Positions 47,425 through 57,571 of a stretch of DNA of 64,000 bases are shown here, piece after piece; position 1 is the first letter of the stretch, and each line of letters opens with the position of its first letter. The stretch comes from Aquiluna sp. (GTDB lineage: Bacteria > Actinomycetota > Actinomycetes > Actinomycetales > Microbacteriaceae). A program made the translations under genes and the position numbers. The notes below the pieces were generated by a model. The model did not search any database. It saw only the letters and a program-made list of their open reading frames with translations, and was not told the DNA's origin. The stretch lies in assembly GCA_028822985.1 (NCBI GenBank), contig JAPKCK010000007.1, forward strand, positions 1 to 64,000, in the 5' to 3' direction.

Positions 47425-49056
47425 TTGCTAGACAGCGGCACAATTCTTACAGGCATGGGCGTGGGCCTTGGCTCCGTTGCCGCCGAAGTGTTTCGAGTAA
47501 AGCCTGTTACTTCGCTGCCACAGGCAGCCAAGCACTCAGGTGATGAAGATCTGGAACTAGAAAACCTAAAGGCTGCCATTGCGGCAGTGTCACTGGAGAT
47601 GAACGCCCTGGCCGAGGAAGCCGGCGAAATCTCTGCTGAAATTTTCGAAGCCCTGATCATGCTTCTGGAAGACGAGGAGCTGTTCGAAACCGCGTCGGCT
47701 CAAATTTCCCAGGGCTGGAATGCGGGCACCGCTTTTATCAACGCGGTCGAAGAGTACGCCGATGTTTTTGCAGGGGACGCTACTTTCGAGGAGCGACTGA
47801 ACGATATTCGGGACCTTGCCAGAAGAGTTGCCGCTTCGATTGCTGGCATATCACTTGGACTGGATATTCCGACAAACGGAAGGTTTGTAATCGTAGGTGA
47901 GGACTTCTCGCCGGCTGATACAGCGCAATTCACAGAGGCAGTTGTCGGAGTCGTCACTATCCAGGGTGGCCCAACCTCTCACACTGCAATTATCTGCAGA
48001 TCAAAATCGATTCCGGCGGTAGTTTCATGCCAGCAGGCCAAGGACTTGGTTGACGGCATGCAAGTGCTGGTTGACCCGGTAGGGGATCGAGTTGTGGTGG
48101 ACGGCCAAGAAAGCGACATCACCGAAGCTCTATCCTTCATCGCAAAAAGCGACAATCCGATCATTCCGGTCCGTGCAAATATTGGTTCGCTTGAAGACGC
48201 GATTGCGGCAAGCGCCTCAGCGGCTGAAGGGGTAGGACTATTTAGAACTGAGCTACTGTACTTGTCTGCCAAGACCCAGCCGACTAAGCAGGCCCAGGCT
48301 GCCAGCTACACCGAGATTTTGAAGGCGGCTCCAGGCGGGCCAATTGTTGTCCGCACCATCGATGCCGGCAGTGATAAGCCGGTTCCGTTTTTAGACATGG
48401 GTGACGAAGAAAATCCAGCACTCGGCGTTCGGGGATATCGCCTGATTGAGAATCACCGAGACTTCATTGTTGACCAACTAGAAAGCCTCGAAATCGCAAG
48501 AGAGCAATCGGGACGCGAAGTCTGGGTGATGGCCCCGATGGTTTCGACTTACTCCGAGGCCATTGAGTTCGCATCGCTTGCCAGGAAAGCTGGAAAGTTC
48601 AAGGTTGGAATCATGGTGGAAACACCGAGCATCGTTCATCAGATTGCGCAATTGGCGGGTGTCCTGGACTTTATCTCGGTGGGCACCAACGATTTATCAC
48701 AATATTTATTTGCGGCTGATCGCATGAACCCCGCTCTAGGTGCGCTGCTAAATCCTTGGCAGCCGGCCCTGTTGAGAGCGCTGGAGCAAATTGCAACTGT
48801 CAGCCAAAAGGCGGGTGTTTCTTCGGGCGTTTGCGGTGAGAGCGCTTCGGATCCGGCCTTTGCTGTAGTTCTCGCCGGCATGGGGTTCCAGTCAGTGTCT
48901 TCGTCTCGTTCTCAGGTGGGAATAGTGAGACAGGCCTTGAGCTCTGTGACAAAGGAACAGGCCAAAGAAGTTTTTGAGGCAGCACTTACGGGTCTGGATG
49001 CCGATCAAGCAAAATCTGCGGCTCTCGCGGCCCTTGCGACAATCTCGGCCAAGTAA
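47425..49056 (+). CDS. ptsI: PTS Enzyme I (phosphoenolpyruvate-protein phosphotransferase)
   Basis: Takes phosphate from PEP and passes it to HPr. It has 543 residues, slightly shorter than the usual 570. The phospho-His is His186 in GGPTSHTAIICRSKSIPAV; the PEP-binding barrel has EGVGLFRTELLYL, LGVRGYRLI, the VGTNDLSQY motif and SSGVCGESASDP with the catalytic Cys. TTG start. The TAA begins the TAAACT box of the next gene. Confidence 0.95.
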   Translation: MLDSGTILTGMGVGLGSVAAEVFRVKPVTSLPQAAKHSGDEDLELENLKAAIAAVSLEMNALAEEAGEISAEIFEALIMLLEDEELFETASAQISQGWNAGTAFINAVEEYADVFAGDATFEERLNDIRDLARRVAASIAGISLGLDIPTNGRFVIVGEDFSPADTAQFTEAVVGVVTIQGGPTSHTAIICRSKSIPAVVSCQQAKDLVDGMQVLVDPVGDRVVVDGQESDITEALSFIAKSDNPIIPVRANIGSLEDAIAASASAAEGVGLFRTELLYLSAKTQPTKQAQAASYTEILKAAPGGPIVVRTIDAGSDKPVPFLDMGDEENPALGVRGYRLIENHRDFIVDQLESLEIAREQSGREVWVMAPMVSTYSEAIEFASLARKAGKFKVGIMVETPSIVHQIAQLAGVLDFISVGTNDLSQYLFAADRMNPALGALLNPWQPALLRALEQIATVSQKAGVSSGVCGESASDPAFAVVLAGMGFQSVSSSRSQVGIVRQALSSVTKEQAKEVFEAALTGLDADQAKSAALAALATISAK

Positions 49057-49059
49057 ACT
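49054..49059 (+). promoter_or_regulatory. -10 hexamer over the ptsI stop codon
   Basis: TAAACT, whose first three bases are the ptsI TAA, ends 7 nt before the ATG at 49067; no Shine-Dalgarno. Confidence 0.5.
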
Positions 49060-49066
49060 CAATAGC

Positions 49067-49501
49067 ATGTCAAGCCCGAATCCAGCTCAAGTTCCTCAAA
49101 TAAAAAAAGTTCTCCGTTTTTATAAGGCATCTTCTTATGTAACGGGCGGGTTCCTGATTTTGCTCATGATTACGTGGGGCATTCGACGATTGCCATTTTT
49201 AGGTTTTGATCTGTGGCTGCTCGGTCCAAACGGGTTTTTTAGCTTTGAACAATACGGCGTTGATGGCGAAGGCTTGCCCGATGTCGGGTTCAATCTGACG
49301 GTTTGGATCTTAATAATCCACGGTTGGCTCTATGTGGTTTATCTATTTGCGGACTTTAGAATCTGGACCCTCATGCGCTGGTCATTCACTAGGTTTTTGC
49401 TGATTGCCCTCGGCGGCGTTATTCCGTTCTTGAGCTTTTACACCGAGAACCGCTACGCCAAGATGGCGCATGAACAGCTGTCAAAACTGGAGGCTAAATG
49501 A
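49067..49501 (+). CDS. DUF3817 family membrane protein
   Basis: An integral membrane protein of 144 residues with three hydrophobic segments (about 24-44, 83-105 and 110-128). [18 protein letters not shown] and [20 protein letters not shown] fit DUF3817. The start at 49067 avoids a long frame inside ptsI. DUF3817 proteins often lie upstream of guaA in actinobacteria, as here; the function is unknown. It overlaps guaA by 4 bp. Confidence 0.88.
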   Translation: MSSPNPAQVPQIKKVLRFYKASSYVTGGFLILLMITWGIRRLPFLGFDLWLLGPNGFFSFEQYGVDGEGLPDVGFNLTVWILIIHGWLYVVYLFADFRIWTLMRWSFTRFLLIALGGVIPFLSFYTENRYAKMAHEQLSKLEAK

Positions 49502-51051
49502 AACCGGTTCTAGTCGTTGACTTTGGCGCTCAGTACGCCCAGCTAATAGCGAGGCGCGTTCGGGAAGCAAACGTTTATTCGGAGATTGTTCACCACAGTG
49601 TCACAGCCGCCGAGATAGCAGCTAAAGAACCGGCTGCAATTATTCTTTCCGGGGGTCCTTCCAGCGTCTATGAAGAGGGTTCGCCATCGCTTGATCCAAA
49701 GATTTTGGAACTTGGGATTCCAATTCTCGGTATTTGCTACGGCTTTCAAGTTCTTGCCCATCACTTAGGTGGCCGAGTGGACAAGACTGGCAAGAAAGAA
49801 TACGGCGGCACTGACCTTACGGTGAACCAGTCCGGAACTCTTTTGGGCGACCAGCCGCTATCTCAGGTTTGCTGGATGAGTCATGGTGATCAGGTTGTTC
49901 AGGCGCCAGAAGGCTTTGATGTTTTGGCCTCCACTGCCACAACCCCAGTTGCGGCCTTTGAGTCCAAAGAACGCAAGATTTACGGAGTTCAATGGCACCC
50001 AGAGGTGGTTCACTCTGACCAGGGTCAACGAGTCCTAGAAAACTTTCTATATGTCGGGGCTGGGATTGAGCCAACTTGGAATTCTGGAAATGTAATCGCC
50101 GAGCAGGTTGCCAAAATTCGTGCACAGGTTGGAGATGCCAGGGTCATATGTGGCCTGTCCGGCGGGGTTGACTCCGCGGTCGCCGCCGCCCTTGTTCATA
50201 AGGCCATTGGAGACCAGCTAACGGCAGTATTCGTTGATCACGGTTTATTGCGCGAAGGCGAAAAGGAACAGGTTGAGCGCGACTATGTCGCGGCAACGGG
50301 CATCAGGTTAGTTACTGAGAGCGCTGAAGATGTCTTTTTATCGGCCCTTGCCGGTGTCAGTGATCCGGAGCAAAAGCGCAAGATCATTGGACGCGAGTTT
50401 ATCCGGAGCTTTGAAAAAGCCGAGCAGAAGCTCATCGCCGAGGCCAAAGCCGATAATCGACCAATAAAGTTTCTGGTTCAGGGGACGCTTTATCCGGATG
50501 TAGTTGAATCGGGAGGCGGAGCCACAGCTGGAATCAAGAGCCACCACAATGTCGGTGGTCTTCCCGAGGACCTGCAATTCGAGCTCATTGAGCCTCTTCG
50601 CGAATTATTTAAGGATGAAGTTCGAGCAATCGGTTCCGAGTTAGGGCTTCCGTACGAAATAGTCTCCAGGCAGCCATTCCCAGGCCCCGGTCTCGGAATA
50701 CGAATTGTCGGCGAGGTCACAAAAGAACGACTTGATCTACTTCGTATGGCCGATGCAATTGTTCGAGAAGAGCTCACCGCAGCCGGAAAAGACGCTGAAA
50801 TCTGGCAGTGCCCGGTTGTCCTTTTGGCAGATGTGCGATCCGTGGGGGTTCAGGGAGATGGCCGAAGCTACGGCCATCCAATTGTGCTGCGTCCGGTTTC
50901 CTCGGAAGACGCAATGACAGCAGACTGGTCTAGGTTGCCCTATGACTTGTTGGCAAGAATCTCGAATCGAATTACCAATGAGGTTCCCGATGTCAATCGA
51001 GTCGTGTTGGACATCACTTCGAAGCCTCCGGGCACGATTGAGTGGGAATAG
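49498..51051 (+). CDS. guaA: GMP synthase (glutamine-hydrolysing)
   Basis: Aminates XMP to GMP. It has 517 residues. The class I glutaminase has Cys80 in GICYGFQ and the QWHPEV catalytic His; the synthetase has the PP-loop [12 protein letters not shown], then [15 protein letters not shown]. The C-terminal domain ends [18 protein letters not shown] ribosome site within DUF3817. With guaB upstream it completes GMP synthesis in this window. Confidence 0.97.
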   Translation: MKPVLVVDFGAQYAQLIARRVREANVYSEIVHHSVTAAEIAAKEPAAIILSGGPSSVYEEGSPSLDPKILELGIPILGICYGFQVLAHHLGGRVDKTGKKEYGGTDLTVNQSGTLLGDQPLSQVCWMSHGDQVVQAPEGFDVLASTATTPVAAFESKERKIYGVQWHPEVVHSDQGQRVLENFLYVGAGIEPTWNSGNVIAEQVAKIRAQVGDARVICGLSGGVDSAVAAALVHKAIGDQLTAVFVDHGLLREGEKEQVERDYVAATGIRLVTESAEDVFLSALAGVSDPEQKRKIIGREFIRSFEKAEQKLIAEAKADNRPIKFLVQGTLYPDVVESGGGATAGIKSHHNVGGLPEDLQFELIEPLRELFKDEVRAIGSELGLPYEIVSRQPFPGPGLGIRIVGEVTKERLDLLRMADAIVREELTAAGKDAEIWQCPVVLLADVRSVGVQGDGRSYGHPIVLRPVSSEDAMTADWSRLPYDLLARISNRITNEVPDVNRVVLDITSKPPGTIEWE

Positions 51052-51052
51052 C

Positions 51053-51886
51053 GTGCTGGTTTTTGGTCACCGCGGGGCGTGCGGATACCTGCCGGAAAAT
51101 ACAATCGAATCGATGGAGCTTGCTTTTGAACAGGGCGCGGATGCCGTGGAATTCGATGTGGTCTTCACCAAAGATGGCCACGCAATTATTCGCCACGACC
51201 TAGACCTTGCTAGCACTACCGACATCAGCGACCACAGCTTTCTATCAACCAAGGTTGACCAACTCACAAAAGCAGACATCTCGAGGCTTAGAGCTAAAGA
51301 GAGGTATCCAGATGGCAGGGTTGATTCCGCTAATCAAGATGGCAAATACTTTGTGCCAACTCTCCGCCAGCTGCTGGCAAATCAGCAATTCAATGGCAAG
51401 CATCTGATCATCGAAATAAAGCACGGTGCGCATTTTGAGGCTATTGGAGTCGACCCAATCCAGGAGGTAAAGGCACTGCTTGAGCAGAGCGATTGGTCCA
51501 ACCGCGGGATGAAAATTAGTCTCGAGAGCTTTGAGTTTGAATTTCTACTGAGAGCGAAACTTGAGATTGGCCCGGAACTTAATTACGTATTTCTAAGTGC
51601 CAGGGACACTCTCCCCGAGGGTATAACCGAACTAACGGACGAATTACTCGCTGAAATTGCCGATAACTTCGATGCTGTTTCTGTTGCGATGTCCATGGTC
51701 CTAACTGGTGACCTTGTGGCGAGGGCAAAAAAGATAGGCCTCGAAATCTACGCCTTTACAGCTCGCTTAGAGACAGCCGAAGGAAACGTCGAAAAATGGT
51801 TTGAACGTCTCGTTTCGACGGGGGTCGATGGGATCTTTGCCGATCAGCCCGACCTGCTACTTAAAACCGTAGCCGACCTGACCTAA
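51053..51886 (+). CDS. Glycerophosphodiester phosphodiesterase family protein
   Basis: Cytosolic GDPD of 277 residues (no signal peptide), cleaving glycerophosphodiesters to glycerol-3-P. The catalytic HRG motif is FGHRGACGYLPENTIESM, with EFDVVFTKDGHAIIRHD carrying the metal Glu and Asp and the second His; IIEIK follows. Start is GTG at 51053, two bases after the guaA TAG; a frame reaching into guaA is rejected because GHRG normally lies at the very N-terminus. Confidence 0.92.
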   Translation: MLVFGHRGACGYLPENTIESMELAFEQGADAVEFDVVFTKDGHAIIRHDLDLASTTDISDHSFLSTKVDQLTKADISRLRAKERYPDGRVDSANQDGKYFVPTLRQLLANQQFNGKHLIIEIKHGAHFEAIGVDPIQEVKALLEQSDWSNRGMKISLESFEFEFLLRAKLEIGPELNYVFLSARDTLPEGITELTDELLAEIADNFDAVSVAMSMVLTGDLVARAKKIGLEIYAFTARLETAEGNVEKWFERLVSTGVDGIFADQPDLLLKTVADLT

Positions 51887-51889
51887 ACT
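51884..51889 (+). promoter_or_regulatory. -10 hexamer over the phosphodiesterase stop codon
   Basis: TAAACT includes the stop TAA and ends 7 nt before the helicase ATG at 51897; no Shine-Dalgarno. Same arrangement as at 49054. Confidence 0.5.
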
Positions 51890-51896
51890 ACCTGCG

Positions 51897-54176
51897 ATGT
51901 CGTTAGAGATTTTTGAGCAACCGAACCCGGATGATTTACTAACCGGATTAAACCCGCAGCAGCAGCAGGCAGTGCGCTATCGCGGCCGAGCACTGCTAAT
52001 TGTGGCTGGAGCGGGCTCTGGTAAGACTAGAGTGCTAACTCACCGCATGGCGCACATGCTCGCCAATAAAGAGATCTGGCCCTCTCAGATTCTGGCCATT
52101 ACTTTTACGAATAAAGCTGCAGCCGAAATGAGGGAGCGGGTAGAAGGCCTTATCGGGCAAGCTGGGCAGGGGATGTGGCTGAAGACCTTCCATTCTGCTT
52201 GTCTACAAATTCTTAGGCGCGAAGCCCAGCGCCTCGGCCACGACTCAAATTTCAGTGTCTATGACACCGGCGACACTCGTGCATTACTCAAGCGACTGCT
52301 TCGAGAAGCCGGTGCGGAGGACGCGGACATAAAACCGTCGCAGGCGGCCGCAATTATTTCTAATGCGAAAAACGAATTGAAGGATGCCGACGATTTTGCG
52401 CGAAACGCTGATCGTTCGAACCCCAGAGAACGTCTGGTTGCTGAGGTGTTCCAGGCTTACACTTCCGAACTGCGTCGAAATAATGCTTTTGATTTTGATG
52501 ACCTAATTGGCGAGACGGTCGGCCTATTCCAGGCATTTCCAGAACTTCGCGCTCGGTATCAAAAGCGATTCCGTCACGTGCTTGTCGATGAGTACCAAGA
52601 CACCAACCATGCCCAATACGCACTAATTCGTGAATTCACCAGGCCATTGCCAGAAGAACATGCAATCTTCGATGAGCAAACCGGCGAAGTACTTGGGCCC
52701 GCTGACCTAACCGTGGTGGGAGACTCAGACCAATCAATTTATGCATTCCGTGGAGCTTCGATCAGAAACATTACAGAGTTTGAGCGAGATTTCCCGGGAG
52801 CAGAAACTATTTTGCTTGAGCAAAATTACCGCTCCACTCAAAACATACTTTCGGCTGCGAACGCGGTTATTTCACAAAACCCTTATCGGCCGGCTAAAAA
52901 CCTTTGGACGGATTCGGGTGCTGGGGACAAGATAACCATGTTCACCGCCTATGACGAACGAAATGAAGCGGCTTTTGTCGTCGATCGGGTTAAGAAGCTG
53001 CATGACGAGGGCATCAATTATCGAGACATAGCGGTGCTTTACCGAACAAACTCCTTGACTCCATCTTTAGAAGCTGAACTCAAGAGTCAGCAGATTCCGT
53101 ACGCGGTTATCGGAGGCTTGAAGTTTTTCGAGCGCCGGGAAATAAAGGACGCCTTGGCGTATTTGTCTGCAATTTCAAATGGGCGTAACGATGAGGCTGT
53201 AAGAAGAGTTATAAATATCCCAACCCGTGGCATCGGGCAGAAGACTGAGCTAAAGATTGCTCAGTTTGCCAGGACAAACGACATGAGCTTCCGACAAGCA
53301 CTCTTATTTGCTGCCGACTTGCAACTGGGGCCGAAGCTCCAGGCGTCTGTGATGGCATTTGGGGAATTGCTAAACGAATTAGAAGCGATGACCGTTACTG
53401 AGGGCCCAGCTGAGGTTTTGAAGTTAGCGCTTACCAGGAGCGGATATCGCTCTGAGCTCGAGCTGTCAAGGGACCCCCAAGATGAAGCCAGGGTTGAAAA
53501 CTTAGATGCCTTGCTCGGACAATTATTTGAGTGGCAAGCTCAGTTCCCGGAGGGCACTGTCGCCGATTACCTTGCTGAGGTCACGCTTTCGGCAGCTGCG
53601 GACGAGATTGAAGATGAATCCGGCAGCATTTCTCTGATGACTCTTCACACCGCTAAGGGGCTCGAGTATCAGGTTGTGTTCATGATTGGTCTGGAGCAGG
53701 GAACATTGCCTCACATCAGGTCTTTTGATGAACCCGGGGGCCTGCAGGAGGAACGCCGGTTGATGTATGTCGGTATGACCAGGGCCCGCGAGCGCCTGTT
53801 CATCTCTCATGCCCTGCAACGAACAATTTTTGGAAACACCTCCGGTTTCACGACCTCTATGTTCTTAGCCGACATACCCCAGGAGCTAGTTGAGGCCGAG
53901 GGAACCGAACGGTCAACCGACAGGGCTTATGAGCGCTCGGTTGGCTTCACACGAGAGCCTTCCAAGTGGAAAGGCGCGATCAATTCACCGAGTGCGGTCC
54001 GTGACAACAAGGACCTTGAACTTGCAGTGGGTGATCGAGTCAATCACGACACTTTCGGTGAGGGCTCTGTAGTCAGTGTCTCGGGTCAAAATCCGAGACA
54101 AACCGCCGAAGTGCGTTTTGAATCGGGGGTCACAAAACGTCTTCTCGTCAAGATGGCACCAATAACCAAGCTCTAG
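51897..54176 (+). CDS. pcrA: UvrD/PcrA-type DNA helicase
   Basis: A superfamily 1A helicase for repair and replication-fork maintenance. It has 759 residues. Walker A is GAGSGKT (38-44), motif Ia ITFTNKAAAEMRERV, Walker B VDEYQDTN, motif III GDSDQSIYAFRGA, motif IV QNYRST, motif V MTLHTAKGLEYQVVF and VI MTRARERL. The C-terminus (VGDRVNHDTFGEGSVVSVSG) is the Tudor-like RNA-polymerase-binding fold of PcrA. ATG start, probably leaderless. Confidence 0.96.
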   Translation: MSLEIFEQPNPDDLLTGLNPQQQQAVRYRGRALLIVAGAGSGKTRVLTHRMAHMLANKEIWPSQILAITFTNKAAAEMRERVEGLIGQAGQGMWLKTFHSACLQILRREAQRLGHDSNFSVYDTGDTRALLKRLLREAGAEDADIKPSQAAAIISNAKNELKDADDFARNADRSNPRERLVAEVFQAYTSELRRNNAFDFDDLIGETVGLFQAFPELRARYQKRFRHVLVDEYQDTNHAQYALIREFTRPLPEEHAIFDEQTGEVLGPADLTVVGDSDQSIYAFRGASIRNITEFERDFPGAETILLEQNYRSTQNILSAANAVISQNPYRPAKNLWTDSGAGDKITMFTAYDERNEAAFVVDRVKKLHDEGINYRDIAVLYRTNSLTPSLEAELKSQQIPYAVIGGLKFFERREIKDALAYLSAISNGRNDEAVRRVINIPTRGIGQKTELKIAQFARTNDMSFRQALLFAADLQLGPKLQASVMAFGELLNELEAMTVTEGPAEVLKLALTRSGYRSELELSRDPQDEARVENLDALLGQLFEWQAQFPEGTVADYLAEVTLSAAADEIEDESGSISLMTLHTAKGLEYQVVFMIGLEQGTLPHIRSFDEPGGLQEERRLMYVGMTRARERLFISHALQRTIFGNTSGFTTSMFLADIPQELVEAEGTERSTDRAYERSVGFTREPSKWKGAINSPSAVRDNKDLELAVGDRVNHDTFGEGSVVSVSGQNPRQTAEVRFESGVTKRLLVKMAPITKL

Positions 54177-54177
54177 T

Positions 54178-54207
54178 TTGGAAATGCTTTTTTTCAATCA
54201 CTAGACT
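54178..54207 (+). promoter_or_regulatory. Promoter of sucCD
   Basis: TTGGAA (54178-54183), 18 bp, TAGACT (54202-54207), giving a leader of about 35 nt before the sucC GTG. Confidence 0.6.
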
Positions 54208-54249
54208 TTAGAAGGTTAAACGTCGGCTAAAAAAAACTGAAAGACCAAA

Positions 54250-55407
54250 GTGGATCTATTTGAATATCAAGCCCGCGACCTTTTTGAAAAACACGGAGTT
54301 CCGGTTTTACAGGGTCGAATTGCAGACACACCTGAAGAAGCGGAGGCAGCAGCTACCGCTATTGGCGGCACTGTCGTTGTTAAAGCCCAGGTAAAAACTG
54401 GAGGGCGCGGCAAGGCCGGCGGTGTAAAAGTGGCTCACAGCCCAGCCGAGGCCCGGCAAAAAGCCGAAGAAATTCTTGGACTCGATATCAAAGGCCATGT
54501 TGTACAGCGCCTAATGATTGCTGAGGGCGCCAAGATCGCTCAGGAGTTTTACTTCTCAGTTCTTCTTGACCGCTCAAACCGAACCTTCTTGTCACTTTGT
54601 TCTGTTGAAGGCGGAATGGAGATCGAGCAGCTTGCCGTTGAACGGCCAGACGCATTGGCGAAGATTCCGGTTTCCGCTGTTACCGGCATAGACAAGGCTT
54701 TGGCCATGGAAATTGCGAAGGCCGGCAGGTTCCCAGAGGAGCTAATTGACTCAGTCAGTGATGTAATCCTCAAGCTCTATGACGTTTTCGTAAAAGAAGA
54801 TGCGACTTTGGTCGAGGTAAACCCACTGGTGCTTACTGAAGACGGCCAAATTCTTGCCCTCGACGGCAAAATCACCCTCGATGAAAACGCGGATTTCCGT
54901 CACGAGCGCGATGACATGGAGCGCGATGCGCTCGACCCACTTGAAGCCAAAGCTAAGGCGATGGACCTGAACTACGTGAAGCTCGACGGCGAAGTGGGGA
55001 TCATTGGAAACGGTGCCGGACTTGTCATGTCCACGCTAGACGTGGTGGCCTACGCCGGAGAGGCAAACGGCGGAGTGAAGCCTGCCAACTTCTTGGACAT
55101 CGGCGGTGGAGCCTCCGCAGAGGTAATGGCCGCTGGTCTGGATGTAATTCTGAATGACCCACAGGTCAAAAGCGTGTTTGTGAACGTCTTTGGCGGCATC
55201 ACTGCCTGCGACGCTGTTGCTAACGGCATCGTTGGAGCCCTCAACACTCTTGGCGCCAGGGCTTCTAAGCCACTGGTTGTCAGGCTTGACGGAAACAATG
55301 TTGAAGAAGGCCGAACAATTTTGAAGGAATTCAACCACCCGCTAGTGGCACTTGCGGACACCATGGATGGTGGGGCTAATACCGCCGCTGAACTTGCGAA
55401 CGGCTAA
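54250..55407 (+). CDS. sucC: Succinyl-CoA synthetase beta subunit
   Basis: With SucD converts succinyl-CoA to succinate with ATP or GTP formation in the TCA cycle. It has 385 residues: ATP-grasp domain with [35 protein letters not shown], and the ligase domain with [17 protein letters not shown] and [15 protein letters not shown] start giving [16 protein letters not shown]. Confidence 0.97.
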   Translation: MDLFEYQARDLFEKHGVPVLQGRIADTPEEAEAAATAIGGTVVVKAQVKTGGRGKAGGVKVAHSPAEARQKAEEILGLDIKGHVVQRLMIAEGAKIAQEFYFSVLLDRSNRTFLSLCSVEGGMEIEQLAVERPDALAKIPVSAVTGIDKALAMEIAKAGRFPEELIDSVSDVILKLYDVFVKEDATLVEVNPLVLTEDGQILALDGKITLDENADFRHERDDMERDALDPLEAKAKAMDLNYVKLDGEVGIIGNGAGLVMSTLDVVAYAGEANGGVKPANFLDIGGGASAEVMAAGLDVILNDPQVKSVFVNVFGGITACDAVANGIVGALNTLGARASKPLVVRLDGNNVEEGRTILKEFNHPLVALADTMDGGANTAAELANG

Positions 55408-55418
55408 GGGGCTAAAAA

Positions 55419-56306
55419 ATGGCAATCTTTCTAAACTCAGATTCTAAAATCATCGTTCAGGGCATGACCGGTGCCGAAGGAATGAAGCACACTCAGCGCA
55501 TGCTGGCTGGCGGATCAAACATCGTTGGAGGAGTGAATCCTCGCAAGGCCGGTGAAACTGTCGAAGTCGAGGGCAAGTCCCTTCCGGTTTTCGGCAGTGT
55601 GGCAGAAGCAATGAGCGCAACGGGGGCAAACGTTTCCGTGATTTTCGTGCCGCCGGCTTTTGCGAAGCAGGCAATCGTCGAAGCAATAGATGCCGAGATT
55701 CCACTTGCAGTAGCTATCACGGAGGGAATCCCAGTTCATGACTCAGCCTCGGCTTGGGCATATAACGTCGAAAAGGGACTAAAGACCAGACTCATTGGCC
55801 CAAATTGCCCAGGAATCATTAGCCCTGGTGAGTCAAATGCTGGAATCACCCCGTGGAACATCACTGGCAAGGGACCGATTGGCTTGGTTTCTAAGTCCGG
55901 AACTCTCACATACCAGATGATGTTTGAGCTAAGAGACATTGGCTTCACCACCGGAATCGGTATTGGTGGAGATCCTGTTATTGGGACCACTCACATCGAC
56001 GCTCTCGAGGCATTTGAGAATGACCCTGAGACCAAGGCGATCGTTTTGATCGGTGAAATTGGCGGCGACAGCGAAGAGAAGGCAGCGGAGTACATTTCTA
56101 AGCACGTTACCAAGCCGGTTGTTGCCTACGTGGCAGGATTTACGGCCCCAGAGGGCAAGACCATGGGACACGCGGGAGCGATTGTCTCTGGGTCTGCTGG
56201 AACAGCTCAAGGTAAAAAAGAGGCATTCGAAGCAGTAGGTGTCAAAGTTGGTAAAACGCCATCGGAGACCGCCACCTTGATGCGCGACATTATCGCCAAC
56301 CTATAG
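55419..56306 (+). CDS. sucD: Succinyl-CoA synthetase alpha subunit
   Basis: Binds CoA and carries the phosphohistidine. It has 295 residues with [32 protein letters not shown] and the active His in [14 protein letters not shown]. It lies 11 nt after sucC with a short ribosome site. Confidence 0.97.
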   Translation: MAIFLNSDSKIIVQGMTGAEGMKHTQRMLAGGSNIVGGVNPRKAGETVEVEGKSLPVFGSVAEAMSATGANVSVIFVPPAFAKQAIVEAIDAEIPLAVAITEGIPVHDSASAWAYNVEKGLKTRLIGPNCPGIISPGESNAGITPWNITGKGPIGLVSKSGTLTYQMMFELRDIGFTTGIGIGGDPVIGTTHIDALEAFENDPETKAIVLIGEIGGDSEEKAAEYISKHVTKPVVAYVAGFTAPEGKTMGHAGAIVSGSAGTAQGKKEAFEAVGVKVGKTPSETATLMRDIIANL

Positions 56307-56307
56307 C
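56302..56307 (+). promoter_or_regulatory. Possible -10 hexamer over the sucD stop codon
   Basis: TATAGC spans the sucD TAG and ends 7 nt before the GTG at 56315. The last base departs from TANNNT, so this is weaker than the other cases. Confidence 0.3.
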
Positions 56308-56314
56308 GCCAGCC

Positions 56315-57562
56315 GTGAACCGGGGGCTTAGCTTCGCAATAGCCGCACTGCAGGCTTTGATAATCATTGCCACTGTGGTGGGGTTGATCATTGCCCCTCT
56401 CACACTTGCTTGGTTTATCGAGGGCAACGGACAAGCCGAATGGATCTTGGCGCTCAGGGTGGCTGTTTACGCTTTCTTGTTGGCATGTGGAGTTCCAATT
56501 GGCTTCGCAGACGGTGAGATACTCGGCATCGGCTTTGGGGCTTTCTTCCTCACAGCACTTCCACTGGGGCTAACCGGCCTGATCGTTCTCATGGCAATCA
56601 GAATCGGTCATCGGCTATCGGCCGCGGCTTCGCTCTGGCCAGCCTGGCTAGGTGGTTCGCTGGCTTTTGGCGGCATCAGCTACGGCGCCTCATTACTGGT
56701 GGCAGATGATTCGGTGATTGCGGGCACTTGGGAGCCTCTCTATTACCCGGCAATATTTTTTGGATCAATACTGATCGCGTCTTCTGTGATCGGTCGAAGG
56801 TTTGAACTGTTCGAGGGTGCCAATGGTCCAGAGGCCGGGGAGCGCATCTGGGTCAGAAGATTCTTTGCTAAGGCGTACGCGAAGTTGCACTGGTCAATTC
56901 GAACCGCACTAAATCCGGGTGTGAGGGTCGGGTTGTCTGTGGTGGCGGTTTTGATTTTTTCAAGCTCGGCTCTGATTGCTCTTAGTTTAGGTTTCGGTTG
57001 GATTCAAGTAATCGGGCTCTACCAAGGGCTGGGTCTCAGTATTTTAGGTGGAGTCATGGTGACTATTGGTCAGTTGGCAATTCTGCCGAACCTAATTGTC
57101 TATGGAGCATCTTGGATTTCTGGTGCAGGGTTTGCAATCGGAACTGGCTCCCACGTGTCGCCTTTTGCATCGGAGCTCGGGCCACTTCCGGCGCTCCCGG
57201 TGTTTGCGGCGTTACCAACCGGAGGGTTTGAGCGGGGTCTTATTTTCGTTTTGATTCCTGTAGTGGCCGCACTTCTGGCAACGTTCTTCGTTGCCAGGCA
57301 TGCGGATCAATTGCGCTGGGAATACGGCACAAGACTGAGCGGGGCGCTGTCGATCTCATTGGTTGCTGCCTCGAGCGCAGCTATCACTGTCTTCCTGGTA
57401 AGCCATGCGGCATCAGGTAGCTTTGGCCCAGGTCGGTTCGAAACCGTTGGGGCCAATCCACTTATGTTCGCAGTAGTAGTTTTTGTTGAGGTCTTAGTGC
57501 CGAGCTTCTTAGCTGCTTTAGTAATTGCTAAGCCATACGGCGACGCTTCCGAGCGAAAGTAG
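56315..57562 (+). CDS. DUF6350 membrane protein (PerM-like)
   Basis: A polytopic membrane protein of 415 residues with about nine to ten hydrophobic segments and no known catalytic motif. The place between sucCD and purN-purH matches the actinobacterial gene called perM in mycobacteria, whose product supports cell division and envelope integrity. Homology is judged by layout and neighbours, so the function is tentative. GTG start at 56315 without a Shine-Dalgarno. Its TAG forms the first half of the purN -10 box. Confidence 0.82.
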   Translation: MNRGLSFAIAALQALIIIATVVGLIIAPLTLAWFIEGNGQAEWILALRVAVYAFLLACGVPIGFADGEILGIGFGAFFLTALPLGLTGLIVLMAIRIGHRLSAAASLWPAWLGGSLAFGGISYGASLLVADDSVIAGTWEPLYYPAIFFGSILIASSVIGRRFELFEGANGPEAGERIWVRRFFAKAYAKLHWSIRTALNPGVRVGLSVVAVLIFSSSALIALSLGFGWIQVIGLYQGLGLSILGGVMVTIGQLAILPNLIVYGASWISGAGFAIGTGSHVSPFASELGPLPALPVFAALPTGGFERGLIFVLIPVVAALLATFFVARHADQLRWEYGTRLSGALSISLVAASSAAITVFLVSHAASGSFGPGRFETVGANPLMFAVVVFVEVLVPSFLAALVIAKPYGDASERK

Positions 57563-57565
57563 ACT
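57560..57565 (+). promoter_or_regulatory. -10 hexamer over the perM stop codon
   Basis: TAGACT begins with the stop TAG of the upstream gene and ends 6 nt before the purN ATG. TAGACT is also the -10 at rplM, guaB and sucC. Confidence 0.55.
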
Positions 57566-57571
57566 GGGGCC

